Positions 18,719-27,900 of a DNA stretch of 64,000 bases are shown here, piece after piece. The notes under the pieces were generated by a model. That model was not told the origin of the DNA. It did no database searches and worked only from the letters and a program-made list of their open reading frames with translations. The position numbers and the translations under genes are program-made. Each line of letters starts with the position of its first letter. Position 1 is the first letter of the stretch. This DNA comes from Kapaibacterium sp044224925 (GTDB lineage: Bacteria; Bacteroidota; Ignavibacteria; Kapaibacteriales; Kapaibacteriaceae), in contig JBGAJM010000005.1 of assembly GCA_044224925.1 (NCBI GenBank), positions 186,001 to 250,000 on the forward strand, written 5' to 3'.

Positions 18719-18851
18719 AGGGTCTACAACTCGTAAGGGTCTGAAAAGGATACATCTCGTGTGCGCTGTAACCAAATCGCGACCATGTCGATTGGATCGC
18801 ATGTCGCAATACTGGCGTTCGCCACTTTTCCTTTTCACGAAAGGACGTACG

Positions 18852-21158
18852 ATGATACGTACTCTTCAACTTTCACTCGTTCTCGCGCTCTTCGCCGTGA
18901 TCGGCCTGCAGGCCAGCAACAACGGCAAAACAGGTCGCACGGCCACTACCAGCGCGGGCTGCGGATCGTGTCACTCTTCCTCCGCTTCGGCTGCCGTTGC
19001 CCTCTCTGTTCCGGGTTCAACGGGAAACTCCATGAACGTCACAGCAGGCGCGAAGGTCAATCTCTCGGTGCTGATCGCGCATACGGCAACGGGTCGCACC
19101 GCCGGTGTGAACATTGCGGTGAAGACCGACATGACGGGAACCACGGACGCAGGAACGCTCACCGCGGCCGGAACGAACCTCAAACTCTCCGGCACAGAGC
19201 TTACGCATAGCTCACCGAAGACGCTGACGAACAACAGTGCCACGTTCGACTTCGCATGGACGGCACCAACAACGCCGGGTACGTATTACCTACGAGCGAT
19301 CGGACTCTCGACGAACAACAACGGTGTCGAAGACACCGGCGACCTATGGGCACGTCTGCCACAGTTCACCTTGGTGGTCACGGCATCGACGCCGACACCG
19401 GTGATCACCGTGTTGGCACCGAATGGTGGCGAACAATGGCAGTCGGGCTCAGCGCATACGATCACGTGGACGTCAACGAACGTCACCACAGTGGCCATCG
19501 ATTGGAGTGCAACCGGAACGAATGGTCCGTGGACGACGATCGCCGCTTCTGTGTCCGCGTCAACCGGCTCGTACGCATGGACCGTGCCGAACACGGCCAC
19601 AACGAGTGGCTTCGTGCGTGTACGTGATGTGTCGACCACCACAGCAACAACTTCCGACATGTCGAATGCGGCCTTCACGATCACGACCACGCCACCCCCG
19701 CCGCCTTCTCCAACCCTCACGCTTACGGCACCGGTTGGTGGCGCGACGCTGCGCATCGGCACCGTCGTTCCGATCACGTGGCGTTCGACGAGTGTGCAGA
19801 ACGTAATGCTCGACTACAGCACAACAGGCGCATCAGGTCCATGGAAGAACATCGTCACCAGCATGCCGGCATCGGCCGGGACGTATCAGTGGACGGTGCC
19901 GACGGATTCGTCGATGTCGGTGTTCGTGCGTGTCTCGTCCGTGGAAACGCCCACGCTCACCTCGAAGAACACCATCAACATGATGATCCTTCCGCAGAGC
20001 ACGGCGGCAACCTTCGTGCTCACGGTTCCACAAGGCGCCGAGCTCTATCATGTGGGTGACCGCGTCTCCATTCGATGGAGCGGTTCGGCCGTGAAGCTCT
20101 TGATGTCGGAAGAAGAAGATGAGGACGACGATAGTTCCGACAGCGGCGACGACGATGGCGACGACGATGGTGATGACGATGGAGATGACGGCGGCGACGA
20201 TAACGGTGGCGACACCACGGGCACCGGATCGGGCGGCGGCACGGATACGACATCGACAGGTGGAGGCGGCACAGACACCACAACAACCGGCGGTGGCGGT
20301 GGTGGTACGGATACGACAACGACAAGTGGAGGTGGCGGCGGTGGCAAGGACACTTCGACCGTGGCAACCGTCAGCTTACGCATTGAATGGTCAGCCGACG
20401 GTCCTGCCGGACCGTGGACCGTGATCGCCGAAGGCGTGAATGCCAAGAATGCACAGTTCGCTTGGGTGGTCCCGAATCATCCGACCACCACGGCCTTCAT
20501 CCGCTTGAGTAACATGCTCAACAGTTCGCAAGAGTCGATCAACAAGATCGCCTTTACGATCCTCGGTTCGACCACCGATGATGGAGACACAACGGAGATC
20601 GAGACCGTGCACATCACGGCGCCACGCACCGGTGCACGACTCACACCAAGTACGGCCACCTTGATCACATGGGAGACACGTGCAACGTGCAAGGTGAATG
20701 TGGAGTGGGATGCATGCGGTGACGGATGGCAGACCATCACGTCGAACATTCATGCCAACATCGGTCACTATCAATGGAATGTGCCCAAGCATGCCGACGG
20801 ACTTGGTGTGATCCGCATCGTCGATGCGGCCAACCCCGCGAAGATCCTCGAAGTATCGGGTGCCTTCATGGTGGTGAATCCTGTGCTCACCGATGTTCGC
20901 ACGCAAGACGAAGATGGTCGTGCCCTTATCGCACCGCAACCCGTGAGCAACGGTCACTCCTTCACGATCCGCAAGCCACACGCCGATGTTGTCGGATGTG
21001 ATGTGATCTCCATCACCGGACAGACCGTGCACCACGCTGACCTTCCAAGCATGCATACCGAACTCGCAACCTCACTGGCACCTGGTGCCTATGTGATCCG
21101 ATGGATGACAACGACCGGCGCACTTCCCTTCACCACTTCCTTGATGATCGTACCATGA
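18852..21158 (+). CDS. T9SS-secreted choice-of-anchor V protein with CxxCH motif and Ig-like repeats
   Basis: A 768-residue exported protein starting at 18852 after AAAGGA. A signal peptide (MIRTLQLSLVLALFAVIGLQA) is followed by a choice-of-anchor V domain with C37-x-x-C40-H41, a motif that can bind c-type heme. From ~195 come several KRE9/Ser-Thr-rich Ig-like modules (LAPNGGEQWQSGSAHTITWT, APVGGATLRIGTVVPITWRS, APRTGARLTPSTATLITWE). One is split by an acidic DDDG and GGTDTT low-complexity segment (about 420-500). The end is a T9SS sorting domain (LIAPQPVSNGHSFTI...LAPGAYVIRWM). Stop and start overlap the next gene by ATGA. Divergent from the ECF sigma gene. Confidence 0.87.
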   Translation: MIRTLQLSLVLALFAVIGLQASNNGKTGRTATTSAGCGSCHSSSASAAVALSVPGSTGNSMNVTAGAKVNLSVLIAHTATGRTAGVNIAVKTDMTGTTDAGTLTAAGTNLKLSGTELTHSSPKTLTNNSATFDFAWTAPTTPGTYYLRAIGLSTNNNGVEDTGDLWARLPQFTLVVTASTPTPVITVLAPNGGEQWQSGSAHTITWTSTNVTTVAIDWSATGTNGPWTTIAASVSASTGSYAWTVPNTATTSGFVRVRDVSTTTATTSDMSNAAFTITTTPPPPPSPTLTLTAPVGGATLRIGTVVPITWRSTSVQNVMLDYSTTGASGPWKNIVTSMPASAGTYQWTVPTDSSMSVFVRVSSVETPTLTSKNTINMMILPQSTAATFVLTVPQGAELYHVGDRVSIRWSGSAVKLLMSEEEDEDDDSSDSGDDDGDDDGDDDGDDGGDDNGGDTTGTGSGGGTDTTSTGGGGTDTTTTGGGGGGTDTTTTSGGGGGGKDTSTVATVSLRIEWSADGPAGPWTVIAEGVNAKNAQFAWVVPNHPTTTAFIRLSNMLNSSQESINKIAFTILGSTTDDGDTTEIETVHITAPRTGARLTPSTATLITWETRATCKVNVEWDACGDGWQTITSNIHANIGHYQWNVPKHADGLGVIRIVDAANPAKILEVSGAFMVVNPVLTDVRTQDEDGRALIAPQPVSNGHSFTIRKPHADVVGCDVISITGQTVHHADLPSMHTELATSLAPGAYVIRWMTTTGALPFTTSLMIVP
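20109..20350. repeat. In-frame low-complexity repeat: DDDG then GGTDTT units
   Basis: Four 12-base units encoding DDDG lie at 20148-20195, followed by three copies of a unit encoding a Gly run plus TDTT(S/T)T. Together they insert about 80 residues into a beta-sandwich module of the secreted protein. The acidic part resembles calcium-binding Asp-rich linkers; the Gly/Thr part would be a flexible stalk. Confidence 0.8.
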
Positions 21159-21967
21159 TGACCAAACTTCTCGTGATGCTCCTCGCCGTAGGACTCACCA
21201 CTGCTACCATTGTCAAAGCGGACAAGTCCGGTAAATCCGGTCGCACCGTTGTCGCCGGCGAAGGCTGCGGAGACTGCCACGGCGTGAACCCAAGCACGGC
21301 CACCACCGTGCAACTCCTCGGCGCACCGGTTCAATCGATGACCATGGCACCGGGTGAAACACGCGCGTTCACCATCGAAGTGGCACACACATCCATGTTG
21401 GCCGCGGGCGTGAACATCGCCGTCAAGACCACCACTTCAGGCAACACGGACGCAGGCACATTGATCGCGCCGGCAGGTTCCGGACTCAAGATGAAGGTGA
21501 ACGAACTCGTGCACTCGGCACCGAAGACCATGCAGGGTGGCAAGGCACAGTTCATCTTCTCGTTCAAGGCGCCTGCATCACCCGGCACGTATTACCTGCG
21601 TGCAACAGGCAACGCCGTGAACCTCGATGATATCGAGTCGGCAGACGATAGCTGGAACTTCATGCCGACCGTGAGCATCGTGGTCGAGGACCCGACATCG
21701 GTGCTGGACGTACCGTCGTTGAGCAATGCGATCCATCCGCAGCCAATGGGTGATGCGTCGGTTGCCATGCTCTCCGGTATCAACGATGGTGAGCACGACG
21801 TCGACGTCATGGATGCGACCGGCGCAGTGCTCGTGCATGCGTCGAACATCATTGCCACCAATGGACAGCTCACCCTTCCTTCAACCGTGGCAACATTGCC
21901 GCGTGGCATCTATGCCATCATCGTCCGTTCACAGCAAGAAGCACGCCGGATGATGTTCATGCGCTGA
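21155..21967 (+). CDS. T9SS-secreted choice-of-anchor V protein with CxxCH motif
   Basis: A 270-residue exported protein, a shorter paralog of the upstream gene's N-terminal part. The start at 21155 overlaps the upstream stop by ATGA (21158 is an alternative). Signal peptide to about residue 22, then C38-x-x-C41-H42 (GEGCGDCHG) and the same fold landmarks (GVNIAVKTTTSGNTDAGTL..., then FKAPASPGTYYLRATGNAVN). It ends in a T9SS domain (IHPQPMGDASVAML...LPRGIYAIIVRSQQ). The CxxCH could hold covalent heme or act as a metal/redox site; no other heme ligand is evident. The pair is probably coexpressed. Confidence 0.87.
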   Translation: MMTKLLVMLLAVGLTTATIVKADKSGKSGRTVVAGEGCGDCHGVNPSTATTVQLLGAPVQSMTMAPGETRAFTIEVAHTSMLAAGVNIAVKTTTSGNTDAGTLIAPAGSGLKMKVNELVHSAPKTMQGGKAQFIFSFKAPASPGTYYLRATGNAVNLDDIESADDSWNFMPTVSIVVEDPTSVLDVPSLSNAIHPQPMGDASVAMLSGINDGEHDVDVMDATGAVLVHASNIIATNGQLTLPSTVATLPRGIYAIIVRSQQEARRMMFMR

Positions 21968-22930
21968 TCAGATGTTCTGGATCACCCATGCATAGAGCGG
22001 CATGCCAACCGTGATGTTGAACGGGAAGGTGACGGCAAGGGCCATGGGAATGTAGAGGCCGGGATCGGCCTTGGGAGCGGCAAGGCGCATGGCGGCAGGG
22101 ACGGCAATGTAGGAGGCGCTGGCGGCCAGGACGGCGAACATGAACCGATTGCCGGGATCAGCACTCACGAGATGGCTGGTCGCGGCAACGGCGCATCCGT
22201 TCACGCACGGAATGACGACGGCGAAGGTAAGGGCGAACCATCCGTACTGACGGAAGGCAGAGAGCTTTGCACCAGTGACCAGTCCCATCTCGAGCAGGAA
22301 AATGGCGAGGAAGCCCTTGAAGATATCAGTGGTGAAGGGCTTGATGCCTTCTGCCGCTTTGACGTCGGCGATCAGTCCTATGATCAGACTTCCCACGATC
22401 ATCAACACGCTTCCGTTGGTGAAGGAATGTCGGATCATCGGACCAAGCGATGCCCGCGATGTCGAGCGTGCATCGTAGACGATCATCAGCACAACGCCAA
22501 CGAGAATGGCAGGCGATTCCATGAGTGCCATCACGGCCACCATGTGTCCGCCGAATGTGAGTTGCTGTGATTCCAGAAATGCAGAGGCTGCCACGAAGGT
22601 GACGGCACTGACCGAGCCATAGGCGGCTGCGATCGCGCCACTGTCGGCTACCGAGAGCTTACGCTTCAAAATGAAGAAGGTGTAGGCTGGGATCAACGTC
22701 GAGATCAGCAGACCGAAGACAAGCGACCATGCGATCTCCGACGTGAACGAGCTGTGCGAGAGCTCCTGTCCGCCCTTGAAGCCAATAGAAAAGAGAAGGT
22801 AGAGCGAGATGAACTTGACCGATGCGGCCGGGATCTCGAGGTCACTACGGATCCTCGATGCGATCACACCCAACACGAAGAAAAGTAGCGTCGGATTGGT
22901 CAAGTTCGAGACGAGGATGTGTGTGTCCAT
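21968..22930 (-). CDS. sbtA: SbtA-type sodium-dependent bicarbonate permease
   Basis: A 320-residue integral membrane protein from the ATG at 22930; the extra 31 residues upstream are charged and unlike the family. It has about ten hydrophobic helices in two inverted halves and the family's opening NLTNPTLLFFVLGVIASRIR and SIGFKGGQEL. SbtA proteins (DUF897 family) import bicarbonate with sodium in cyanobacteria; many heterotrophs carry homologs of unproven substrate. No SbtB-like PII regulator is next to it. Its stop directly abuts the convergent T9SS gene stop (shared TGATCA), leaving no room for a terminator. Confidence 0.85.
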   Translation of the reverse strand: MDTHILVSNLTNPTLLFFVLGVIASRIRSDLEIPAASVKFISLYLLFSIGFKGGQELSHSSFTSEIAWSLVFGLLISTLIPAYTFFILKRKLSVADSGAIAAAYGSVSAVTFVAASAFLESQQLTFGGHMVAVMALMESPAILVGVVLMIVYDARSTSRASLGPMIRHSFTNGSVLMIVGSLIIGLIADVKAAEGIKPFTTDIFKGFLAIFLLEMGLVTGAKLSAFRQYGWFALTFAVVIPCVNGCAVAATSHLVSADPGNRFMFAVLAASASYIAVPAAMRLAAPKADPGLYIPMALAVTFPFNITVGMPLYAWVIQNI

Positions 22931-22982
22931 GGTCTGGAAAATTACGTTTGAAGGCGTTTTGGGAAAAGGTACTTTTCGCGAA

Positions 22983-24872
22983 CTACGTCGCCTTGTGTCC
23001 GATCCAGTACGTTCGCATGGCACCCTTTCCTTTGACGTCGTTCACGCCACGCAACGTCACCTCGATGGAGTCCGCATTCTTGATCCTCTCTGCGAACTCC
23101 TCACTGCATTGAATTCTGCCTCGCTCTCCGGTCGACTCCATCCGTGAGGCGATGTTCACGGTGTCGCCCCACACATCGTACTGCATGCGCTCGGAGCCGA
23201 TCACGCCCGCCACAAGGGGACCGCAGTGTAGTCCTATTCTGTATTCTATCATTCCCTCATTGCATTCTGTATCCTGTATTCTGTATTGGTACTGCATTTG
23301 TTGCATTCCCAACGCCGCCAACGCCGCATCCCGACATGCCTTCGCTGCATCGGCATCGAACGACACGGCCATATAGGAATCGCCGATGGTCTTGATCTTC
23401 GTGAGACCGTGACGTCCGCAAATGGCATCGCAGTGCTTGAAGATCCTGTCGAGCAGTTCGATCACTTGCTGCGGATCGAGACGCGACGAGATCGTCGTGA
23501 AGCCAACAATGTCGAGGAAGAGCACGGCCGCATGGTCGTAATGATCGTTCACCACCTCGCCCCGTGCCACCCTCTCAGCAACGTGCTTTGGCAAGGTGGA
23601 ATGGAGGATGGCCAGGTGCTTCTCGTGTTCCTTGCGCTCTGCATCGATGCGACGTTGGGCATCGTGCATGGCAAGACGTCGCGTGGCGTCCTGTCCGCGG
23701 ATCTCGTCGTTCAACTTCATGAAGGCCGTGTTCCGAGCAACGTATTCTGCGAGGTTGTTCTGCTTGAGCGCAAGGTCGCGAAGCTGCGCTTGAATGTCGG
23801 CCTGCTCCTCGCGGAGGGTATGCTCTTCGGCGATCGCCAAGGCAGAAGTGAGGACAGCGATGGCCGCATCCACATCACCGTCGTGATCGTGGAGCTTGGC
23901 GGTACTGTCGAGCAGATCGATCACAGTGCGAGGGTTGTCGAACTCGGTGATCGAGGTCGAGCCCACCACACGACGAGCCTCGTCGACATTGCCTTGCTTG
24001 ATGAACGTTGAAGCAATACTGCCGAGCACGTTGCCGGCGCCACGCTGGTCGCCGAGCGCTGTATAGAGATCGAGCGCTCGCTGGAGATAGGACTGTGCTT
24101 CGTCGAGGCGATGCATGAGCACCAGCAGTGAACCGATGTTGCCGGTGACGACGGCCACGCCGCGTTGGACGCCAAGTTCCGTATGGATGGCAAGGGCCAA
24201 CTGATAACTGTCCATGGCCGCATTGAGATCGCCGGTCACGCTCTGCACATTTCCGATGTTGCCGATCACCCCTGCTAGTCCGTCGCGGTCATTGATGGCC
24301 TCGTACTTGTGATAGGCTTTGTGATAGTACTCGAGGGCTGTGGGATAGTCACCGGTGGTCTCGTACACCAAACCGATGTTACTGAGATCGTTCGCGATCT
24401 CCGCATCGTTGCCGAGCTCCACGTGCATGGCAAGCGAGGCAGTGTATTGCTCGAGGGCATCGGCATAGTTGCCCATGCCGAAGTTGACGATGCCAAGGAA
24501 GCTCGTCAGCGTTGCGATGCCTTTTGTGTTGCCACAGCGCTTGTGGATCTCGAGGGAGCGCGTGAAGGCATTGAGTGCTTCTGTCTCCCGACCGTTCAGG
24601 TAGTGCACCAGACCCACGTTGCTCAGAGCACGTGCGATACCGAGATCATCGTCAACGTTGGTGTATGCCTCGAGGGCACGCTCGAACCAAGGGAGCGCAT
24701 CAGTGTACGAGTGGCGGATGTACGCGGCGAGTCCGTGCGCGAGCATTCCGAGAGCATGACATCGCGGATCATCGGTCCGTGCAAGCTCTTCGGCAACGGA
24801 TTCGAGTTGCCCATGATCATAGGCATCATTTGCGGCGTTGACGGTGGTCAGGTGGTCTTCGTAGGTGCGCAT
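22983..24872 (-). CDS. TPR-containing class III adenylate cyclase with repeat insertion
   Basis: A 629-residue soluble protein. Residues ~40-330 are tandem TPRs (each with the A..N.G..Y pattern, for example ALSNVGLVHYLNGRETEALN), followed by a helical linker with DEIRGQDATRRL and a catalytic domain from ~430. The metal Asp is present in FLDIVGF and again in IKTIGDSYMA; the Lys of IKTIGD and Asp of YDVWGDTVN are the adenine-specifying pair, and the transition-state Asn and Arg lie in the following TVNIASRM. Between the ALGM helix and RIGLHCGP there are ~11 extra residues encoded by a heptamer repeat. A 10-base inverted repeat covers the start codon. It diverges from the sensor cyclase gene. 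Confidence 0.9.
   Translation of the reverse strand: MRTYEDHLTTVNAANDAYDHGQLESVAEELARTDDPRCHALGMLAHGLAAYIRHSYTDALPWFERALEAYTNVDDDLGIARALSNVGLVHYLNGRETEALNAFTRSLEIHKRCGNTKGIATLTSFLGIVNFGMGNYADALEQYTASLAMHVELGNDAEIANDLSNIGLVYETTGDYPTALEYYHKAYHKYEAINDRDGLAGVIGNIGNVQSVTGDLNAAMDSYQLALAIHTELGVQRGVAVVTGNIGSLLVLMHRLDEAQSYLQRALDLYTALGDQRGAGNVLGSIASTFIKQGNVDEARRVVGSTSITEFDNPRTVIDLLDSTAKLHDHDGDVDAAIAVLTSALAIAEEHTLREEQADIQAQLRDLALKQNNLAEYVARNTAFMKLNDEIRGQDATRRLAMHDAQRRIDAERKEHEKHLAILHSTLPKHVAERVARGEVVNDHYDHAAVLFLDIVGFTTISSRLDPQQVIELLDRIFKHCDAICGRHGLTKIKTIGDSYMAVSFDADAAKACRDAALAALGMQQMQYQYRIQDTECNEGMIEYRIGLHCGPLVAGVIGSERMQYDVWGDTVNIASRMESTGERGRIQCSEEFAERIKNADSIEVTLRGVNDVKGKGAMRTYWIGHKAT
23236..23290. repeat. 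Heptamer (ATTCTGT) repeat inside a cyclase catalytic domain
   Basis: Degenerate 7-base units ATTCTGT, ATTCTAT, ATTCTGT, ATCCTGT, ATTCTGT lie at 23236-23249 and 23264-23284. The stretch is AT-rich compared with its surroundings. It is in frame and encodes Gln/Tyr/Ile-rich sequence (QYRIQDTE, GMIEYRI) absent from the four sister cyclases. Confidence 0.75.
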
Positions 24873-24905
24873 TGGGACTCAGCGTTCGTGTTCTAAGTCC
24901 CAATG
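24870..24905. promoter_or_regulatory. Long inverted repeat over the start codon of the TPR-cyclase gene
   Basis: CATTGGGACT at 24870-24879 and AGTCCCAATG at 24896-24905 are perfect 10-base arms with a 16-base spacer. The left arm includes the complement of the cyclase ATG (24870-24872). In minus-strand mRNA this would form a hairpin hiding the start codon and any ribosome site. As DNA it would be a candidate operator between divergent cyclase genes. Confidence 0.6.
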
Positions 24906-24966
24906 TACAGCGTAGAATCGGTCAATGAAACCCGCCAGCGTCGTATGTTCGGGTTCTGGAGGGATC

Positions 24967-27900
24967 ATGAGCTTAAAACGACACGTCTTTGCACTCTGCC
25001 TTCATGTGCTATGCGCATCTCACCTTGTTGCGCAGCAACATGCCGTGCACTCGATCGATGTGCGGAATGGTCTTCCTTCGTTCAATGTGAACGAGGCACA
25101 TGTGGACAGATCCGGTGTGATCTGGATCGCCACACAAGACGGTCTGTGCCGATGGAATGGTCGTTCGCTGCAAACCTTCGGACCGAACCTCGAAGACTCA
25201 ACGTCGGTGATCAATCAACGCTGTTATCAGATCTTCGAGGACGGAAGCGGAAGGTTGCGATTCTCTGCCATCAATGGATTTGCGGAGTTCGATCGTGGAC
25301 GGCAGGCGTTTCATAATTGGTATCCGAGTGGACGGAGAGATGGTGAACCCTTGAAGTCGAGTGTGGTCGTGGCGGTCAACGACTCACTCGTGTACTCCAC
25401 GAATGCCTCACACGTCAACAAGCTCTTCAACCTCGTTCGCAGCACTTCTTCACCTATGAGGGTTGCACAAGGACCACATTCGGCCGTTGTCGAGATCACC
25501 GGTTCGCCATCACCGATCAGTGACCGACTTGGAAAGCTCTGGGCGTTAACCCAGTATGGCCTCGCCTCCCTTGGTCCTTCCGACTCCATTTTCCGAGTGG
25601 TGAATGCTTCCATTCGGACGACGACGGACCTGCCCGAATTGTTGATGCGGACGGCGGACGGACGCGTCGCATGGTTGCTCTCGTGGCATACGGGCGCCAT
25701 GCAGGTGCTCGATCTCACGCACAAGGGAAGTGTCAGTGCCGTCCCACTGCCGCCAGTGTTCGTAGGTCAAACGATAGCCGTTTTTAGGCCAATGAACAAT
25801 GATCGATGTGTGATCGTAACGGCCGGCGGCACGATCGGGCTTGTTCAACGACAGCGAAGTGGACAGTTCGAAGTGAGGGTCGTTGATCGACCGGAGCTAC
25901 GTCGGTCCGAAGTCGTCCAATGTGAATCGGGCATCCTCGATGCTCATAACACGCTATGGTGGTCGGGATCAGGAGGCGTTTCCTCTGTTGACCCGGTATC
26001 CGGAGTGTATTCCTTCGTGTCCTTTGTTGGGCAAACGGCACTTGCAACACCGCAAAGCACCATCGTTCCTGTCCATGTCGATGCTTACGGTCGCATCACA
26101 GCGCAACCTCCAAGCGGAGGAGTGATCGTTCAAGATCCGATGCGACCGTTCGCACAACCGATCAACGGTCTCAACGACCAGGTTGTTCAAGCTGTTGGTA
26201 TTGACGAAGAGCGTACGTTGGCATTCTTCTCAACCGGCCCAGCGGACGCAGCCCTGGTGAACACGCGTACCCAAGCTGTGCAGTACATCGGGCTTGGTCC
26301 ACAACGTGTGGACGTCCGTGGCGCCTATCGTGCACGCGACGGTCGTGTGTGGGTAGGAAGCAAAGGTGAAGTGTTTGCCATCTGGCCGATGAGTGGTGAG
26401 GTCAAGCGCTACGCGCTACCGATGTCGAACCTCGAGGCATCCGACCTCTCGACCACGGTCTTACGTTTCGGCGAATTGCGCGATGGTACACTCCTGGCGT
26501 TCACCGATCATGGACGATTCACGTGGGATCCGACAACGAATTCGTTCGACCATCGCGCGGGTACGGACAATGTGCTCGACTTCGAACTTCAGAATGCGAT
26601 CGTCGCCGTCGTCCCAAGCACGGACGGACGTACATGGGTGCACGGATACAAGGACGCGGGAACGTTGAATGCCGACGGATCGGTGTCTCCATTGCACTTG
26701 CGACCATCGAACGAGAACATGGAAAAGCTTGCTGCGATCAAGTACATGTCAATGCTGGAGGGTGGCAAGGCTGTGATCGTGGATCGTCGAGGTGTTGCGA
26801 TCGTTGACCTGTCGCAGAGAACGTTTGTGCGTGTGAAGAGTCCGTTCGTGGACGCAGGACGCCAACCATACCTCGGAGCCAAGCGGGACCATCGAGGCGT
26901 CCTGTGGATCGTTGCCACCACGCATGTAGAGTGCCTGGATCTGCACTCACTGCGATATCGACTCCTTCCACTCGACGGCGACGACGGCCCACTTCGTATT
27001 CGGTCGGCAACATTTCCGAGTGTCGGTAACACAATGAAGATCTGGCTTGAGCATGCGCGCGGCACAAGCGTTCTGGATCCACACACCGTTCCTGCCATGC
27101 GCACCGATGTTGCCATTGAGTTCTCTGCCTTGCGTGTGCGCGACGAGATACGACCGCTTGAACCGTGGTTGAACCTACGAGATACCCTGACACTTGGATA
27201 CGAGGAATCTCCGTTCACGATCGCGTTCACGGTGATCGATCCCACGTATGGTGAGCATTTGCGTTATCGATATCTGCTCGAAGGTTATGATGCTCGATGG
27301 ATCGATGCTTCGGACGCACTCGAGGCACGCTACCAGAATGTTGGTCCGGGAACGTATTCGTTTCGTGTGCAGGTCTTTGACGTTGATGGCACCTGGAAGG
27401 AACCCCGCAAGCCGATCACAGTGATCATCACACCAGCGTGGTGGCAGACACTGTGGTTGAAGTTCGGTGTTGCCCTTGCGATCGGCTTCGTAGGGATGGG
27501 GTTCTACCGTTCTCGCGTACGTTCCATCACGGCACGTAATCATGCACTTGAAGAGCAGGTGCGTGAGAGAACGAGGGACTTGCAAGCGGAACAAGAGCGC
27601 AGTAGCGGTCTTCTGTTGAACGTACTCCCATCGGCGATCGCGGAACGACTCAAGAATGGCGAACGGCAGATCGCCGATCATTATTCGGATGCATCGGTGC
27701 TGTTTGCCGACCTTGTCGGGTTCACTCCGCTCACCGCCTCCCTCTCACCAACTCAGATCATCACGATCCTCAATGGACTATTTTCGCTCTTTGACAGACT
27801 TGCTCGTGAGCATGGTGTGGAGCGGATCAAAACGATCGGCGATGGATACATGGCGGCGACAGGCGTACCGGCACCGGCCGCCGATCATGCAGTTCGTATT

